Origin: JAJDYQ01 sp965214035
GTDB lineage: Bacteria > Pseudomonadota > Gammaproteobacteria > JAJDYQ01
NCBI GenBank assembly: GCA_965214035.1
Contig: OZ243932.1
Span: 1 to 64,000 of the forward strand
Direction of reading: 5' to 3'
DNA: 64,000 bases
Numbering within the stretch: position 1 is the first letter of the stretch; each line of letters opens with the position of its first letter. The position numbers were made by a program, and so were the translations under genes. The notes under the pieces were generated by a model. That model was not told the origin of the DNA. It did no database searches and saw nothing but the letters and a program-made list of their open reading frames with translations. This document shows, piece by piece, positions 24,977-34,139 of this stretch.

Positions 24977-27113
24977 CCCTTCCGTAACTATGGAATCGAG
25001 AGTCTATATAGTCACCGATCTCAGTCAGGGATACTTCTTGAGATGAGTTACCACTACGAACATAGAATTTATCTGACTTATTGCCATGCTTATCAGACAC
25101 CTCCAGATACTCTGGCTCACACCCTGGCTTGATATCTACCCTGCATATTTCTGTACCTTCAACTTTTGGGAATGTGATCTTGATGTTATTCGTTGCAAAC
25201 GTTACGCTGAATGTCGTGTTGACCAGATTCATTAGATGAAGTTCGAACTCGTCCTTTGTTCCTTGTAAGGAAGAATAATCACGCTCCAAACCAAGTATCT
25301 CTCCTTTATCATTGACACCCATCAGTAGCGTCCCACCCTCCCCATTACTGAATGCGGCAATCGTCTTCATGACGGCCTGTTCCAGTTTCTTGTTCAGGCC
25401 ACCTTCAGGGTAGTTAGCTCTGAAGCTAGCCTTGAATTCCAGTTCGTCACTCTCCCCTTCTTCTATCATGTCTTCAAGAGAGGCTTCGACTTCGGATACT
25501 TTCGATGCAGTAATGTTGCTCAAGAACTCGTTTAGCTGTTTGGCGATCAACTCCCGCCTAGTCTGGAGAAATCGCTCATAGTTATCTCGATGCCATAATT
25601 CCTCATCTTCCGGGATGCTCTGAAGAGTCAATGCATCAGGGAACTTCTGTTTTACCTCAGCGAGGTAATCCTTTGCCATATGGTTCGTTTTCGCACGGTT
25701 CGCGTATTGGGTAAGTACCGCTCTATTGGTAATCTCCTGAGCCAGTGCATATTTCAAACGATTTTCCTGTCCATAGCCTGCTTCTTTGAGTCGCGAGTAA
25801 GGGAAGATATGATCCCACTCAAGAGAGTACTTCTTCCCCATGTTTTTGCGGATGCTCATCCCTGTTGTAAAACAGACAGCATTCCTACTCTTGAAGAACC
25901 AGCGCATGAGCCCCCACAACGAATGTCTGGTATCAACGCCCACAAATTCGTCAGGCTTAATCTCCAGCGAACGATCTAGTTCAATAACCCCTAACAGATC
26001 ATCGAATGGTTGTGACGAATTAACGATAATCCCAATATCCTTATCCAACTTCTGCGGCAACTGACTCACATAACGTGTACGAATCTGTGAATAGTAGAAC
26101 CACTTGATAATCCGATTGATTTCGTCTTGAGTCATCGGCTCCTTACCCTTCTTGAATGCGAAGACGATGATGGGAATCAAGGCATAGACGGAGTTAATCT
26201 CTTTCGTGTGATCTATGTAAGCTTGGCTACGCATAATGTTCATCACGTAGTCCAATGTATGATTGTCCAGTAGCTTCCATGTGGACTTAATACGTTCTAA
26301 ATTGCTCGCATCATGCAGCTTTTTCATCTCGGAGCCGATGTGATACATGCAGCCAAGCAGCGCATAGATCAGGAAATCTAATTTGAAAACAAAGCCTTCT
26401 TCCTCAAGAGCAAATAACTTCTTCTTCAGCAAGTCTCTGGCTTCAGGCCAGTAACCGGATATTTGAGCAAGCGCCAACTCTGCTTCAGTCAGATTCACAC
26501 CGCTAGCATTGACAATGTAGAAGATATCAATCGCTTCCTTGATGTTCGCCTTGACCGGGATGTTCTGTTCTACGAACTCATGATCAAGAATTCGCTCAAT
26601 TGCTCGGAAGTTATCGTCTATTCTGTCGTCCCGTTCTCCAGATATCTCTTCGATCTTTCCCAACTCACGAATAATGTCCTTGTATCTAACCTCTTTCTTG
26701 AAGATGGATGTCACATTCAGCCATAACGGATTCTTCTCCATGATGGTCTTTTTGTAGTATTGAAGTTCGGTCGTCTCGACATTCACATAGAGGTTGCGAG
26801 TATCAACAGTTATCTCTTCCGAGGTGTAGTACGGCGGAATCTCTCCCCGTATCAGCATGTACAATGTTGTGATACGTTGCTGTCCGTCAAGTATCAGCTT
26901 TACAGCACCCTGCTTCTCATCGTACTTATGCCTACCTTTCAATTCCGGGGGATTATTGGTTTCCCAAGTAAGCATGGTGCCAGTCGGATACTCCTTGATC
27001 AGGGAGTGGATGAGTTGCTTGGCATCATCCCGCTTCCAAACGTACTCGCGTTGAAACGCGGGCACAAAAAGTTGCCTCTCATCAATCTTGTCCAAGATTT
27101 GAGATATCTTCAC
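24957..27113 (-). CDS. GmrSD-like (DUF262) protein fused to a C-terminal AlbA_2 domain
   Basis: A 718-residue protein with three parts. Residues 1-240 form a DUF262/GmrS-like domain: FVPAFQREYVWKRDDAKQLI, and DGQQRITTLYML, whose Asp-Gly-Gln-Gln-Arg is the NTP-hydrolysis signature. The middle has EWDHIFPYSRL and NRAVLTQYANRAKTN, the HNH-like DUF1524/GmrD nuclease region. The last 150 residues are an AlbA_2 domain (ESDELEFKASFRANYP, IAAFSNGEGGTLLMGVND, SDKFYVRSGNSS). GmrSD enzymes cleave glucosylated phage DNA; the AlbA_2 fusion is an addition. GTG 27113 follows AGGGGGA by four bases. The gene is intact and probably defensive. Confidence 0.85.
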   Translation of the reverse strand: MKISQILDKIDERQLFVPAFQREYVWKRDDAKQLIHSLIKEYPTGTMLTWETNNPPELKGRHKYDEKQGAVKLILDGQQRITTLYMLIRGEIPPYYTSEEITVDTRNLYVNVETTELQYYKKTIMEKNPLWLNVTSIFKKEVRYKDIIRELGKIEEISGERDDRIDDNFRAIERILDHEFVEQNIPVKANIKEAIDIFYIVNASGVNLTEAELALAQISGYWPEARDLLKKKLFALEEEGFVFKLDFLIYALLGCMYHIGSEMKKLHDASNLERIKSTWKLLDNHTLDYVMNIMRSQAYIDHTKEINSVYALIPIIVFAFKKGKEPMTQDEINRIIKWFYYSQIRTRYVSQLPQKLDKDIGIIVNSSQPFDDLLGVIELDRSLEIKPDEFVGVDTRHSLWGLMRWFFKSRNAVCFTTGMSIRKNMGKKYSLEWDHIFPYSRLKEAGYGQENRLKYALAQEITNRAVLTQYANRAKTNHMAKDYLAEVKQKFPDALTLQSIPEDEELWHRDNYERFLQTRRELIAKQLNEFLSNITASKVSEVEASLEDMIEEGESDELEFKASFRANYPEGGLNKKLEQAVMKTIAAFSNGEGGTLLMGVNDKGEILGLERDYSSLQGTKDEFELHLMNLVNTTFSVTFATNNIKITFPKVEGTEICRVDIKPGCEPEYLEVSDKHGNKSDKFYVRSGNSSQEVSLTEIGDYIDSRFHSYGRDYYHRQ

Positions 27114-27188
27114 GGGTCCCCCTTATGGTTATCTCGTTAATATTTACTAGAGTAACCGCTTTGTCGTACATTTCCAAGCGGCTTTAAC

Positions 27189-27206
27189 AGCCCATAACTA
27201 CTAACT
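27189..27206 (+). repeat. 18-bp direct repeat, right copy (possible island boundary)
   Basis: Identical to 2410-2427 in the same orientation. It separates the last island gene from the rnf-nth housekeeping cluster. Confidence 0.5.
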
Positions 27207-27452
27207 CCGATGTTCTTTACTTTTACACACAGGGCAAGGCGATGACTGTGTTGCCATTGCATGTCTATAGCACCCCAACCGCCGGCGAGCAGACGCATCC
27301 AATGTTCGTTGGTACACATTTGATTTAGACTGATCCGGGCCCAGGTTTCTGGATTGCATGACACCAGATTTATTTTGACTGGCTGTCCCCACTAATAATC
27401 TCAATAATGCGTTGACATAGTCAACACCCCTGCGCAGCAATGTTTCGCAATT
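27207..27452. other. Non-coding gap between the island and nth
   Basis: Open frames here are short and match no family. No clear promoter or terminator is seen. It may contain debris from an excised or decayed element. Confidence 0.5.
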
Positions 27453-28124
27453 TTAACCCTCCATCTTTTGCACGCCTTTAGTCTCGTTTTTCGGAAGGTA
27501 TTTTCCCTTATACTCACACAAATCATAAATCATACACCTGTCACATTTTGGTTTTATGGCTGTGCAGGTATAACGGCCGTGCAGGATCAGCCAGTGATGT
27601 GCATTGACCAAAAACTCTTCTGGTATGAATTTTAACAGCCTTTTTTCGACATCCAGCACCGTTTTTCCAGGAGCGATGCCAGTGCGGTTGGAGACGCGAA
27701 AGATATGCGTATCGACTGCCATGGTTGATTTGCCGAAGGCGGTATTCAGCACCACATTGGCGGTTTTACGTCCGACTCCGGGCAATGCCTGCAGGGCGGT
27801 GCGGTTATCCGGGACCCGACCGTCGTGCCTGTCCAGCATCAGGCGGCAGGTTTTGATGATATTTTCGGCTTTATTATTATACAGGCCGATGGTTTTAATA
27901 TATTCCTTCAAACCCTCAACACCCAGTGCATAAATGGCACCTGGGGTATTGGCGACCGGATACAACTTTGCAGTGGCTTTGTTGACCGATACATCGGTGG
28001 CCTGTGCGGACAGGATGACCGAAATCAACAGCTCAAAGGGGCTGTTAAATTTCAGTTCTGTTGTCGGATTCGGATTGGCGTCACGCAGACGGGAAAAAAT
28101 TTCATGGCGCTTGTTTTTATTCAT
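27453..28124 (-). CDS. nth: Endonuclease III (DNA glycosylase/AP lyase)
   Basis: A 223-residue base-excision repair enzyme that removes oxidised pyrimidines. The helix-hairpin-helix LPGVGRKTANVVLN carries the catalytic lysine, and VDTHIFRVSNR carries the catalytic aspartate. The C-terminal [4Fe-4S] cluster ligands are spaced C-x6-C-x2-C-x5-C (CTAIKPKCDRCMIYDLC). It follows rnfE on the same strand, 47 bases downstream, the same order as rsxABCDGE-nth in E. coli. A 15-residue extension follows the cluster. Confidence 0.95.
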   Translation of the reverse strand: MNKNKRHEIFSRLRDANPNPTTELKFNSPFELLISVILSAQATDVSVNKATAKLYPVANTPGAIYALGVEGLKEYIKTIGLYNNKAENIIKTCRLMLDRHDGRVPDNRTALQALPGVGRKTANVVLNTAFGKSTMAVDTHIFRVSNRTGIAPGKTVLDVEKRLLKFIPEEFLVNAHHWLILHGRYTCTAIKPKCDRCMIYDLCEYKGKYLPKNETKGVQKMEG

Positions 28125-28171
28125 TGACTGGCAGAAGCCTCAAGGCTCCCATGTCTCTGTGGTCAACATGA

Positions 28172-28864
28172 TCAGGACTCTGCAACAGCCGTTTGTGTCA
28201 GCCTCACATCGACTGAACGGGCTTTTTGCATACGTTCATCGATCACATTCTTCAGAGCAACCAGAAAACCCAGGCTCAAAAACGCACCTGGCGGCAGGGC
28301 GAACAACAGAATGCCGCGGGCATTTTCGCTCAGCGAAACAGCCAGTCCCTCCGCCTGATCGCCGAAAATCAACCCGGCATCGGCAAACAGGGTGCCGCTG
28401 CCGATCATTTCGCGCATCCCCCCGAGTGTGAGGAGCACCAGCATAAAACCGATACCCATACTCAGCCCGTCCAGTGTGGCGGCCCACAGAGGCTGACGGG
28501 ATGCGAAAGACTCGGCGCGGCCCAGAATAATGCAGTTAGTCACGATCAGTGGGATAAAGATGCCCAGTATCTGATAGAGATCATGGAACCATGCCTGCAT
28601 GACCTGTTGCACGACGCCCACAAACCCGGCGATCACCAGCACAAACATCGGTACCCGGATTTCCTCCCGCACAACCGGGCGCGACAGGGCCACGACAAAA
28701 TTACTGGCTGTCAATACGGCAATGGTCGCCAGACTCATGCCCAGTGCATTGACAAAGGTATTGCTGATAGCGAGCAGCGGACAGAGGCCCAGTAGCTGCA
28801 CCAGTCCGGGATTATTTTTCCATAGCCCCTGATAAATAATCTCGGTGGCTGAGGGTGTGTTCAC
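28172..28864 (-). CDS. rnfE: Rnf complex subunit RnfE
   Basis: A 230-residue, six-helix inner-membrane subunit of the Rnf ferredoxin:NAD+ oxidoreductase (Rsx in E. coli). It shares the RnfA/E/NqrD fold; NPGLVQLLGLCPLLAISNTF and GIFIPLIVTNCIILGRAES carry the conserved cysteines that bind the membrane Fe-S centre. GTG 28864 overlaps the rnfG stop (GTGA), so it is translationally coupled. All six rnf genes are present and look intact. Confidence 0.95.
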   Translation of the reverse strand: MNTPSATEIIYQGLWKNNPGLVQLLGLCPLLAISNTFVNALGMSLATIAVLTASNFVVALSRPVVREEIRVPMFVLVIAGFVGVVQQVMQAWFHDLYQILGIFIPLIVTNCIILGRAESFASRQPLWAATLDGLSMGIGFMLVLLTLGGMREMIGSGTLFADAGLIFGDQAEGLAVSLSENARGILLFALPPGAFLSLGFLVALKNVIDERMQKARSVDVRLTQTAVAES

Positions 28865-29457
28865 TTGAATATCTCCTGACGATTCTGCTGATAATACACC
28901 AGCGTATTTTTGATTTCATGGATGACAGCTCTCGGTGTGATGGTGGCTCCGGTGAGAGAATCGAATACGCCGCCCTCTTTTTTGACGGTCCACTGCTCGG
29001 CGGCTGGCGAATCCAGAGATTTGCCAGTGAAGCCAAGCACCCAGTCGGAGCGGCGCAACTCTATGGCGTCACCCAGCCCCGGTGTTTCCCGGTGGCTGAG
29101 AACGCGCACGCCCAACAGCTCGCCATTTGCCCGAATGCCGACCAGCATGGAAATAGAACCGCTGTAGCCATCTGGTGCCACCGTCTGGATCAGGGCGGCG
29201 ATCGGCTGTTGCTGCATTCGTGCCCGATAAATAACCCGACCGCTGGCATCATCGATAATAAAGTCCTCAGCCGGACTGTTATCGTGGCTGTCCGGCGGCA
29301 GCAGCTCCTGCAACTGGGAACGCAGCTTCAGCTGTTCCTGCTCGGCCACCCGGTCCTTGGTCAGCTCAAAGGTCAGTGACAGTGCGAAAATAAAGACCAG
29401 AGAAAAAACACCCAGCAGGGCACCGGGCTTGAACCAGTCAGGCAGCCGGTGTTGCAT
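28861..29457 (-). CDS. rnfG: Rnf complex subunit RnfG (covalent FMN)
   Basis: A 198-residue protein with one N-terminal membrane helix (LGVFSLVFIFALSLTFEL) and a periplasmic FMN-binding domain. The threonine in DSLTGATITPRAV is the expected covalent flavin attachment site (consensus S-x-T/A-T-x-T). The LLGVRVLSHRETPGLGD segment is typical. Its ATG is the base after the rnfD end, and its stop overlaps rnfE. Confidence 0.95.
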   Translation of the reverse strand: MQHRLPDWFKPGALLGVFSLVFIFALSLTFELTKDRVAEQEQLKLRSQLQELLPPDSHDNSPAEDFIIDDASGRVIYRARMQQQPIAALIQTVAPDGYSGSISMLVGIRANGELLGVRVLSHRETPGLGDAIELRRSDWVLGFTGKSLDSPAAEQWTVKKEGGVFDSLTGATITPRAVIHEIKNTLVYYQQNRQEIFK

Positions 29458-30449
29458 TATTTATGTCCATAAGCGCGCGGCATGGTCAGATAATCGATCA
29501 TGGGGGCCGACAGATTCATCAACAAAACCGCGAAGGCAAAACCATCCGGATAACCTCCCCAGACACGGATAACCATCGCCAGCAGGCCGATACCGGCCGC
29601 ATAAAGCCAGCGACCGGTTTGCGTTGTTGCGGCAGTCACCGGATCAGTGGCGATAAAAAAGGCGGTCAGCAGCGTGCCGCCGGACAGCACATGAAACAGC
29701 GGATTCTGCCAGGCCGGATTATCCGTGCCGAGCGACAAACCGGTGGCAAACAGGCCGACGGTCAGCAACAGGGCAAGCGGAATACGCCAGTCCAGAGTGC
29801 GGGTCCAGGCCAGCCACAAACCGCCGACCAGCCAGCACAGGGCGATCCATTCCCAGCCCCGACCTGCGAACGTACCCATGATAGAAGGTGCGGCGGCGAT
29901 ACTGTGTTTGGCATGATCCAGGGGTGTTGCTGTGCTCAGGCCATCCAGATGAGTGACCACCGAACCACCGAAGATAACAGACAATGTCTCGCCGAATCCC
30001 GGTACGGCATCATTGACCGGTGGCATCCACTGAGTCATTTCCAGTGGAAACGACACCAGCAATACGGCATAGCCGACCATGGCCGGATTGAACAGATTAT
30101 AGCCAAGGCCGCCGTACAGATGCTTGGCGATGACGATGGCAAAAAAGACCGCCAGCAGCGTCATCCACCAGGGTAGCAACGGTGGCAGACAGACGGCCAG
30201 CAACCAGGCCGTCACAACGGCGCTGTAATCACCGATAAACAGGGCAACGGGGCGGCCGCGGAGCTTCAGCATCAGCGCTTCCAGAGTCAGGGCGGCGACC
30301 GTGGCCAGTGCCAGTTGCACCAGCAGGCCCCAGCCGAAAAAGCCGGTATAGACAACGATGCCGGGTGCCATGGCCAGCAGTACCCGTCGCATGACGGTCG
30401 ATACGGCACTGTCCGGCGCATCGACAGGGGCATGATGGGGCATGGTCAC
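29457..30449 (-). CDS. rnfD: Rnf complex subunit RnfD
   Basis: A 330-residue membrane protein with about ten helices. LYGGLGYNLFNPAMVGYAVL is the family signature. The threonine in DGLSTATPLDHAK is the covalent FMN site. GTG 30449 overlaps the rnfC stop (GTGA) and has GGAAG seven bases upstream; an ATG two codons later is the alternative. Confidence 0.95.
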   Translation of the reverse strand: MTMPHHAPVDAPDSAVSTVMRRVLLAMAPGIVVYTGFFGWGLLVQLALATVAALTLEALMLKLRGRPVALFIGDYSAVVTAWLLAVCLPPLLPWWMTLLAVFFAIVIAKHLYGGLGYNLFNPAMVGYAVLLVSFPLEMTQWMPPVNDAVPGFGETLSVIFGGSVVTHLDGLSTATPLDHAKHSIAAAPSIMGTFAGRGWEWIALCWLVGGLWLAWTRTLDWRIPLALLLTVGLFATGLSLGTDNPAWQNPLFHVLSGGTLLTAFFIATDPVTAATTQTGRWLYAAGIGLLAMVIRVWGGYPDGFAFAVLLMNLSAPMIDYLTMPRAYGHK

Positions 30450-31966
30450 AACCCATCTTCCTCCGCGGCTTTGCCCTCCTCGGCCATGGTGGCATGCGCC
30501 CTGAGCTTACTGGCCGCCTGCAAAGCCTCCTTCTTTTTGCGCAACTTCTCCTCGCGCTCACGTTTGGCGTGCTCAATGCGCTCCATACGAAACTCATAGC
30601 GTTGCTTGGCCTGCTGTGCCTTGACTCTGGCTCTGCCCTGCTTCCTGATTTCGCTTTTGGCATAGCGATAATAGCTGGCCAGCGGGATATGGCTGGGACA
30701 CACCGCATTACAGCATCCGCATTCGATACAATCTTCAAGGGCCCAGCGTTGCTGTGCCTGCTCCAGATCGCCGCTGCGGATCAGGCTGAACAGTTGCTGC
30801 GGAGCAAGCCGGGCAGGGCAGACATGGGCGCACTCACCGCACCGAATACACGGCATCTCACCCTGTGCGTCCTGCAACATGGCAGGTGTCGTGACCAGAA
30901 TGGAATTCATGCCCTTGGTGACAGGCACCTCATCGGATGCCAGTCCCAGCCCCATCATGGCACCGCCCATGAGCAGACCGCTGGCATTCTTTGTGCGACC
31001 GCCGCAAAACCTGATCAAATCGCTGACCGGCGTACCCAACAGTGCCTCCACAACGCGGGGCTGCTCGACACCGGGGCCGGAGACCGATACAAAACGGCTG
31101 ATCAACGGCTCATCCAGTACAACTGCCTGATAAACAGCCGCCGCTGTGCCGACGTTATACACAGCGATACCGATATCGGCCGGCAGATCCTGTGAGGGTA
31201 CCTCTTTGCCGGTCACGATGCTGATCAACTGCTTCTCGCTGCCGGACGGATAGCGTGCCGGCAGCACGGCAAGCTCGGCCGGGTTGCCGCAGTCGGCGAC
31301 AGCCTGCCTGAGTGCCGCGACCATCTCCGGTGCATCATCCTCCACAGCCAGCACACACCGCTCTGCCTGAACGGCCTGTTGGAGCAGGCGGCAACCGGCG
31401 ATAACCTGCCGCGGTCGCTCATACAGCAACATCTCATCGCAGGTGATCCAAGGCTCACACTCGCAGCCATTCACGATCAGGGTATCGACCGGCTGAGACA
31501 TGCCACTTTTAATCTTCACCGAGGTCGGAAAAGTGGCCCCGCCCAGACCTACAATACCGGCCTGTCGAACCTTTGAGCGGATAACATCCGGTTCCGGCAG
31601 CGCACCATCCACCTGTACCGATGCCTCGGATTCGGCTCTCCCCCAGTCTGAACTCTCCGTGGCAGACAACACCACACACAAACCACTCAGGCCGGACGGA
31701 TGCGGTACCGGGCGGTACACAACATCCTGCACCACGGCATCCACCGGCGCATGCAGGCCGGCGCTCACAAACCCCTGCGCACGAGCGACAGGCTGCCCCC
31801 GCACAACCCGGTCGCCGGCCGCGACCACTGGTTCGGCAGGCGTGCCGATATGCTGCTGCAGCGGTAACACCAGCTCGGCGGGGACCGGCAGCCGCGCCAC
31901 CGGCAGTTGAGTGGCCTGCCGCTGACCGTCCAGCGGAATACCGGATGACATTGTCTCTGGCGTCAC
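30446..31966 (-). CDS. rnfC: Rnf complex subunit RnfC (NADH- and Fe-S-binding)
   Basis: A 506-residue peripheral subunit. It has a Rossmann-type FMN/NADH-binding part (VGLGGATFPTSVKI, VNGCECEPWITCDE) and two [4Fe-4S] motifs, CIRCGECAHVCP and CIECGCCNAVCP. It ends in a highly charged coiled-coil tail rich in K, E and R. The tail is short compared with the long repeats of E. coli RsxC. GTG 31966 overlaps the rnfB stop. Confidence 0.95.
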   Translation of the reverse strand: MTPETMSSGIPLDGQRQATQLPVARLPVPAELVLPLQQHIGTPAEPVVAAGDRVVRGQPVARAQGFVSAGLHAPVDAVVQDVVYRPVPHPSGLSGLCVVLSATESSDWGRAESEASVQVDGALPEPDVIRSKVRQAGIVGLGGATFPTSVKIKSGMSQPVDTLIVNGCECEPWITCDEMLLYERPRQVIAGCRLLQQAVQAERCVLAVEDDAPEMVAALRQAVADCGNPAELAVLPARYPSGSEKQLISIVTGKEVPSQDLPADIGIAVYNVGTAAAVYQAVVLDEPLISRFVSVSGPGVEQPRVVEALLGTPVSDLIRFCGGRTKNASGLLMGGAMMGLGLASDEVPVTKGMNSILVTTPAMLQDAQGEMPCIRCGECAHVCPARLAPQQLFSLIRSGDLEQAQQRWALEDCIECGCCNAVCPSHIPLASYYRYAKSEIRKQGRARVKAQQAKQRYEFRMERIEHAKREREEKLRKKKEALQAASKLRAHATMAEEGKAAEEDGL

Positions 31967-32505
31967 GATGGCAGTCCCTGTGGACGAGGCCAGTGCCAGT
32001 TATCGACCGTTTCGATGACCGGCACCATATCGATACAATCGACCGGGCAGGGCGGCAGACACAACTCACAACCGGTACACTCATCGGCGATCACCGTGTG
32101 CATGCGTTTGGCGCGGCCCAGGATGGCATCCACCGGGCAGGCCTGAATACACTTGGTACAGCCGATACACTGTGCTTCCCGTATCACGGCCACCATGGGC
32201 ACCGGTGGCGTTCCCAGCTCCTCATTGAGTGGTACCACCTCACGGTCCAGCAGCGAGGCCAGCTCGACAATCACGGCATCACCGCCGGGCACACAACGAT
32301 TGATCTCCGCCTCACCGGCGGCGATAGCCTCGGCATAAGGCCGGCAGCCGGCAAACTCACACTGACCGCACTGAGTCTGGGGCAGCAGGGCATCTACCCT
32401 GTCGGCCACCGGATCTCCCTGCACCCTGTAACGCTGCGACACATAGCCCAGCAGGCCGCCGGCCACAAGCGCAAGCAGGGCAAAAACAAAAACAGACAAA
32501 AACAT
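31963..32505 (-). CDS. rnfB: Rnf complex subunit RnfB (ferredoxin-like)
   Basis: A 180-residue membrane-anchored iron-sulfur protein. It has an N-terminal helix (FLSVFVFALLALVAGGLLGY) and the Fe-S ligand block QTQCGQCEFAGCRPYAEAI...RCVPGG. Two ferredoxin clusters follow, CIGCTKCIQACPVDAI and CTGCELCLPPCPVDCI. It passes electrons between soluble ferredoxin or RnfC and the membrane flavins. ATG 32505 lies three bases after the rnfA stop. Confidence 0.95.
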   Translation of the reverse strand: MFLSVFVFALLALVAGGLLGYVSQRYRVQGDPVADRVDALLPQTQCGQCEFAGCRPYAEAIAAGEAEINRCVPGGDAVIVELASLLDREVVPLNEELGTPPVPMVAVIREAQCIGCTKCIQACPVDAILGRAKRMHTVIADECTGCELCLPPCPVDCIDMVPVIETVDNWHWPRPQGLPS

Positions 32506-32508
32506 AAC

Positions 32509-33090
32509 CTACACCCGGACCAGGCCGGCGAACCCCATAAAAGCCAGCGACATCAAACCCGCCGACACCAGAGAAATAGAAGCCCCCTTGAAGGGACGCG
32601 GAATATCCGCGCTGTTCAAGCGCTCCCGCATGGCGGCAAACAACACCAGCACCAGAGAAAAGCCGGCAGCAGCGCCAAAGCCGAACAAGACCGACTCCAT
32701 CAGACTATGAGCCTCACGGACATTCAGCAATGCCACGCCGAGCACGGCACAATTCGTGGTGATAAGCGGCAGATAAATACCCAGCACCTGATGCAATAGC
32801 GGCGAAGTCGCCTTGACCATGACCTCCGTGAACTGCACCACCACGGCGATCACCAGAATAAAGCTGATCACCCGCAGATACACCAGATCGAAAGGTACCA
32901 GCAACAGCGAATCCACAATAAAGCCAAGCGTGGCAGACAACGTCAGCACGAAAGTGGTGGCGGCCGCCATGCCCATGGCAGACTCCAGTTGGCGCGACAC
33001 CCCCATGAACGGACACAGCCCCAGAAACTTCACCAGGACAAAATTATTAACCAGCACCGTGCTGAGAAAAATCAATGCAAACTCGGACAT
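32509..33090 (-). CDS. rnfA: Rnf complex subunit RnfA
   Basis: A 193-residue, six-helix subunit and the first gene of the operon. NNFVLVKFLGLCPFMGVSRQ and GIYLPLITTNCAVLGVALLN are the two inverted half-signatures with the conserved cysteines. ATG 33090 is well placed, though the ribosome binding site is weak. The promoter must lie between 33091 and the autotransporter fragment start at 33178, but no convincing -10/-35 pair was found there. Confidence 0.95.
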   Translation of the reverse strand: MSEFALIFLSTVLVNNFVLVKFLGLCPFMGVSRQLESAMGMAAATTFVLTLSATLGFIVDSLLLVPFDLVYLRVISFILVIAVVVQFTEVMVKATSPLLHQVLGIYLPLITTNCAVLGVALLNVREAHSLMESVLFGFGAAAGFSLVLVLFAAMRERLNSADIPRPFKGASISLVSAGLMSLAFMGFAGLVRV

Positions 33091-33177
33091 ATCTTACATA
33101 AGATTGGGACAAAGCAGCTGCTTTATAGCGTATTTTGCAACGATATGGGTAAATAATCGAGACAAGGCACGTAAACA

Positions 33178-33993
33178 TTGAAAAAAGCCGGAAAGCCTGC
33201 CCATCCGTTATCGGCGACGCTGGGTCTGCGCGGTACGTTGCTGGATCGTCCAGTGGAAGAGGGCGGTTTGACCCTGGAGCTGATTTCGGATATGACGCTG
33301 GCGCGCATCAAGTCGGATGATTCCGAGGTGATGGCGGGCACCGAGGCGGATACACAGCGTTTCTGGATGGGTCTGGAGTGGTCCTGGCAGTTGCCGGAAG
33401 GGGGCGGTATGCGCCTGACACCGGAGCTGGAACTGGGTCTGCGTTATGACGGCGGTGATACCAGTGAAGGCTTTGGTCTGGAGCTGGGCGGTGGCCTGAA
33501 CTGGCAGTTACCGGCCAGGGGTTTGACGGTGGATGTGCGTGGTCGCTATCTGCTGGAGCATGAGGTTGCCGAGCGTGAGGAGTGGGGTTTGTCCGGCTCA
33601 CTGCGCTACGAGGCCTGGCCGGACTCGGCCTATGGCCCGTCGTTCAGCCTGCGCCATGAGTACGGCAATGCACCGGCGGCCAGCGGTCTGGATCGATTGT
33701 TATCGGATTCTCTGACGGATGCGCTGGAGGAGGACAACTCTCAAACCGCCGATGTATCAAGCCGCTGGACACTGAAAGGCGAGTGGGGTTTTGCCCTGAT
33801 GGATGATGCCACCGGTATCCCCTATGCGAGCCTGTCGGCATCCGATGCGAAACGTGATCTGACTCTGGGCTGGCGTCTGTTGTCCAATCCGGCTGGCCTG
33901 AAGTCGAAGCTGGATATCAAGGCCATCCGCCGCGAACAGGACGGCAACAAGCCGAAAAACAGCGTCGGCGCGGAGTGGAAGCTGAACTGGTAG
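33178..33993 (+). pseudogene. Truncated copy of the autotransporter beta-domain
   Basis: A 271-codon frame. From 33209 on it is a close copy of the C-terminal 260 residues of the giant autotransporter (43669-44456). It has the same LRGTLL-RPVEEGGLTLELIS start, the LELGLRYDGGDTSEGFGLEL strand and the terminal WKLNW. It lacks the passenger, signal peptide and first barrel strands, and its first ten codons (MKKAGKPAHP) are unrelated junction sequence behind a TTG. It cannot form a barrel alone. It may be a relic of an earlier duplication or a silent cassette for gene conversion. Confidence 0.85.
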
Positions 33994-34070
33994 GATTTCC
34001 GTAGCCGGCACCTCCCTGCCGGCTGTTGCGGGGCCGGATCCATCCTTATTGTCACCGGCCCCGCTTTTTT
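33209..34070 (+). repeat. Direct repeat of the autotransporter 3' end (upstream copy)
   Basis: Matches 43669-44540 at high identity by eye, in the same orientation. The match extends past the stop codon through both terminator hairpins. The downstream copy has an extra GAA codon (EEED versus EED) and small changes in the terminator loops. Confidence 0.9.
34004..34070 (+). terminator. Tandem hairpins and intrinsic terminator after the beta-domain copy
   Basis: A GCCGGCA/TGCCGGC hairpin (34004-34023) is followed by a ten-base GC stem (GCGGGGCCGG / CCGGCCCCGC, 34028-34064) and six T residues. The same pair follows the giant gene. Confidence 0.9.
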
Positions 34071-34080
34071 ATGGCTCCAA

Positions 34081-34113
34081 CCGTCCATGCCTGACACGCT
34101 CAGGCATGGACGG
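34081..34113. repeat. Perfect 14-bp inverted repeat with 5-base loop
   Basis: CCGTCCATGCCTGA and TCAGGCATGGACGG flank CACGC. No T-run follows, so it is not an obvious terminator; it could be a mobile-element end or protein site. Confidence 0.8.
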
Positions 34114-34139
34114 CAGGCTGTCCAGATTGCCCGACTGGC

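Noticed and set aside
31621..32799. A 392-codon plus-strand frame opposite rnfB and rnfC
   Set aside because: The antisense reading is rich in H, R, Q and T with no domain; the rnf genes on the other strand are unmistakable.
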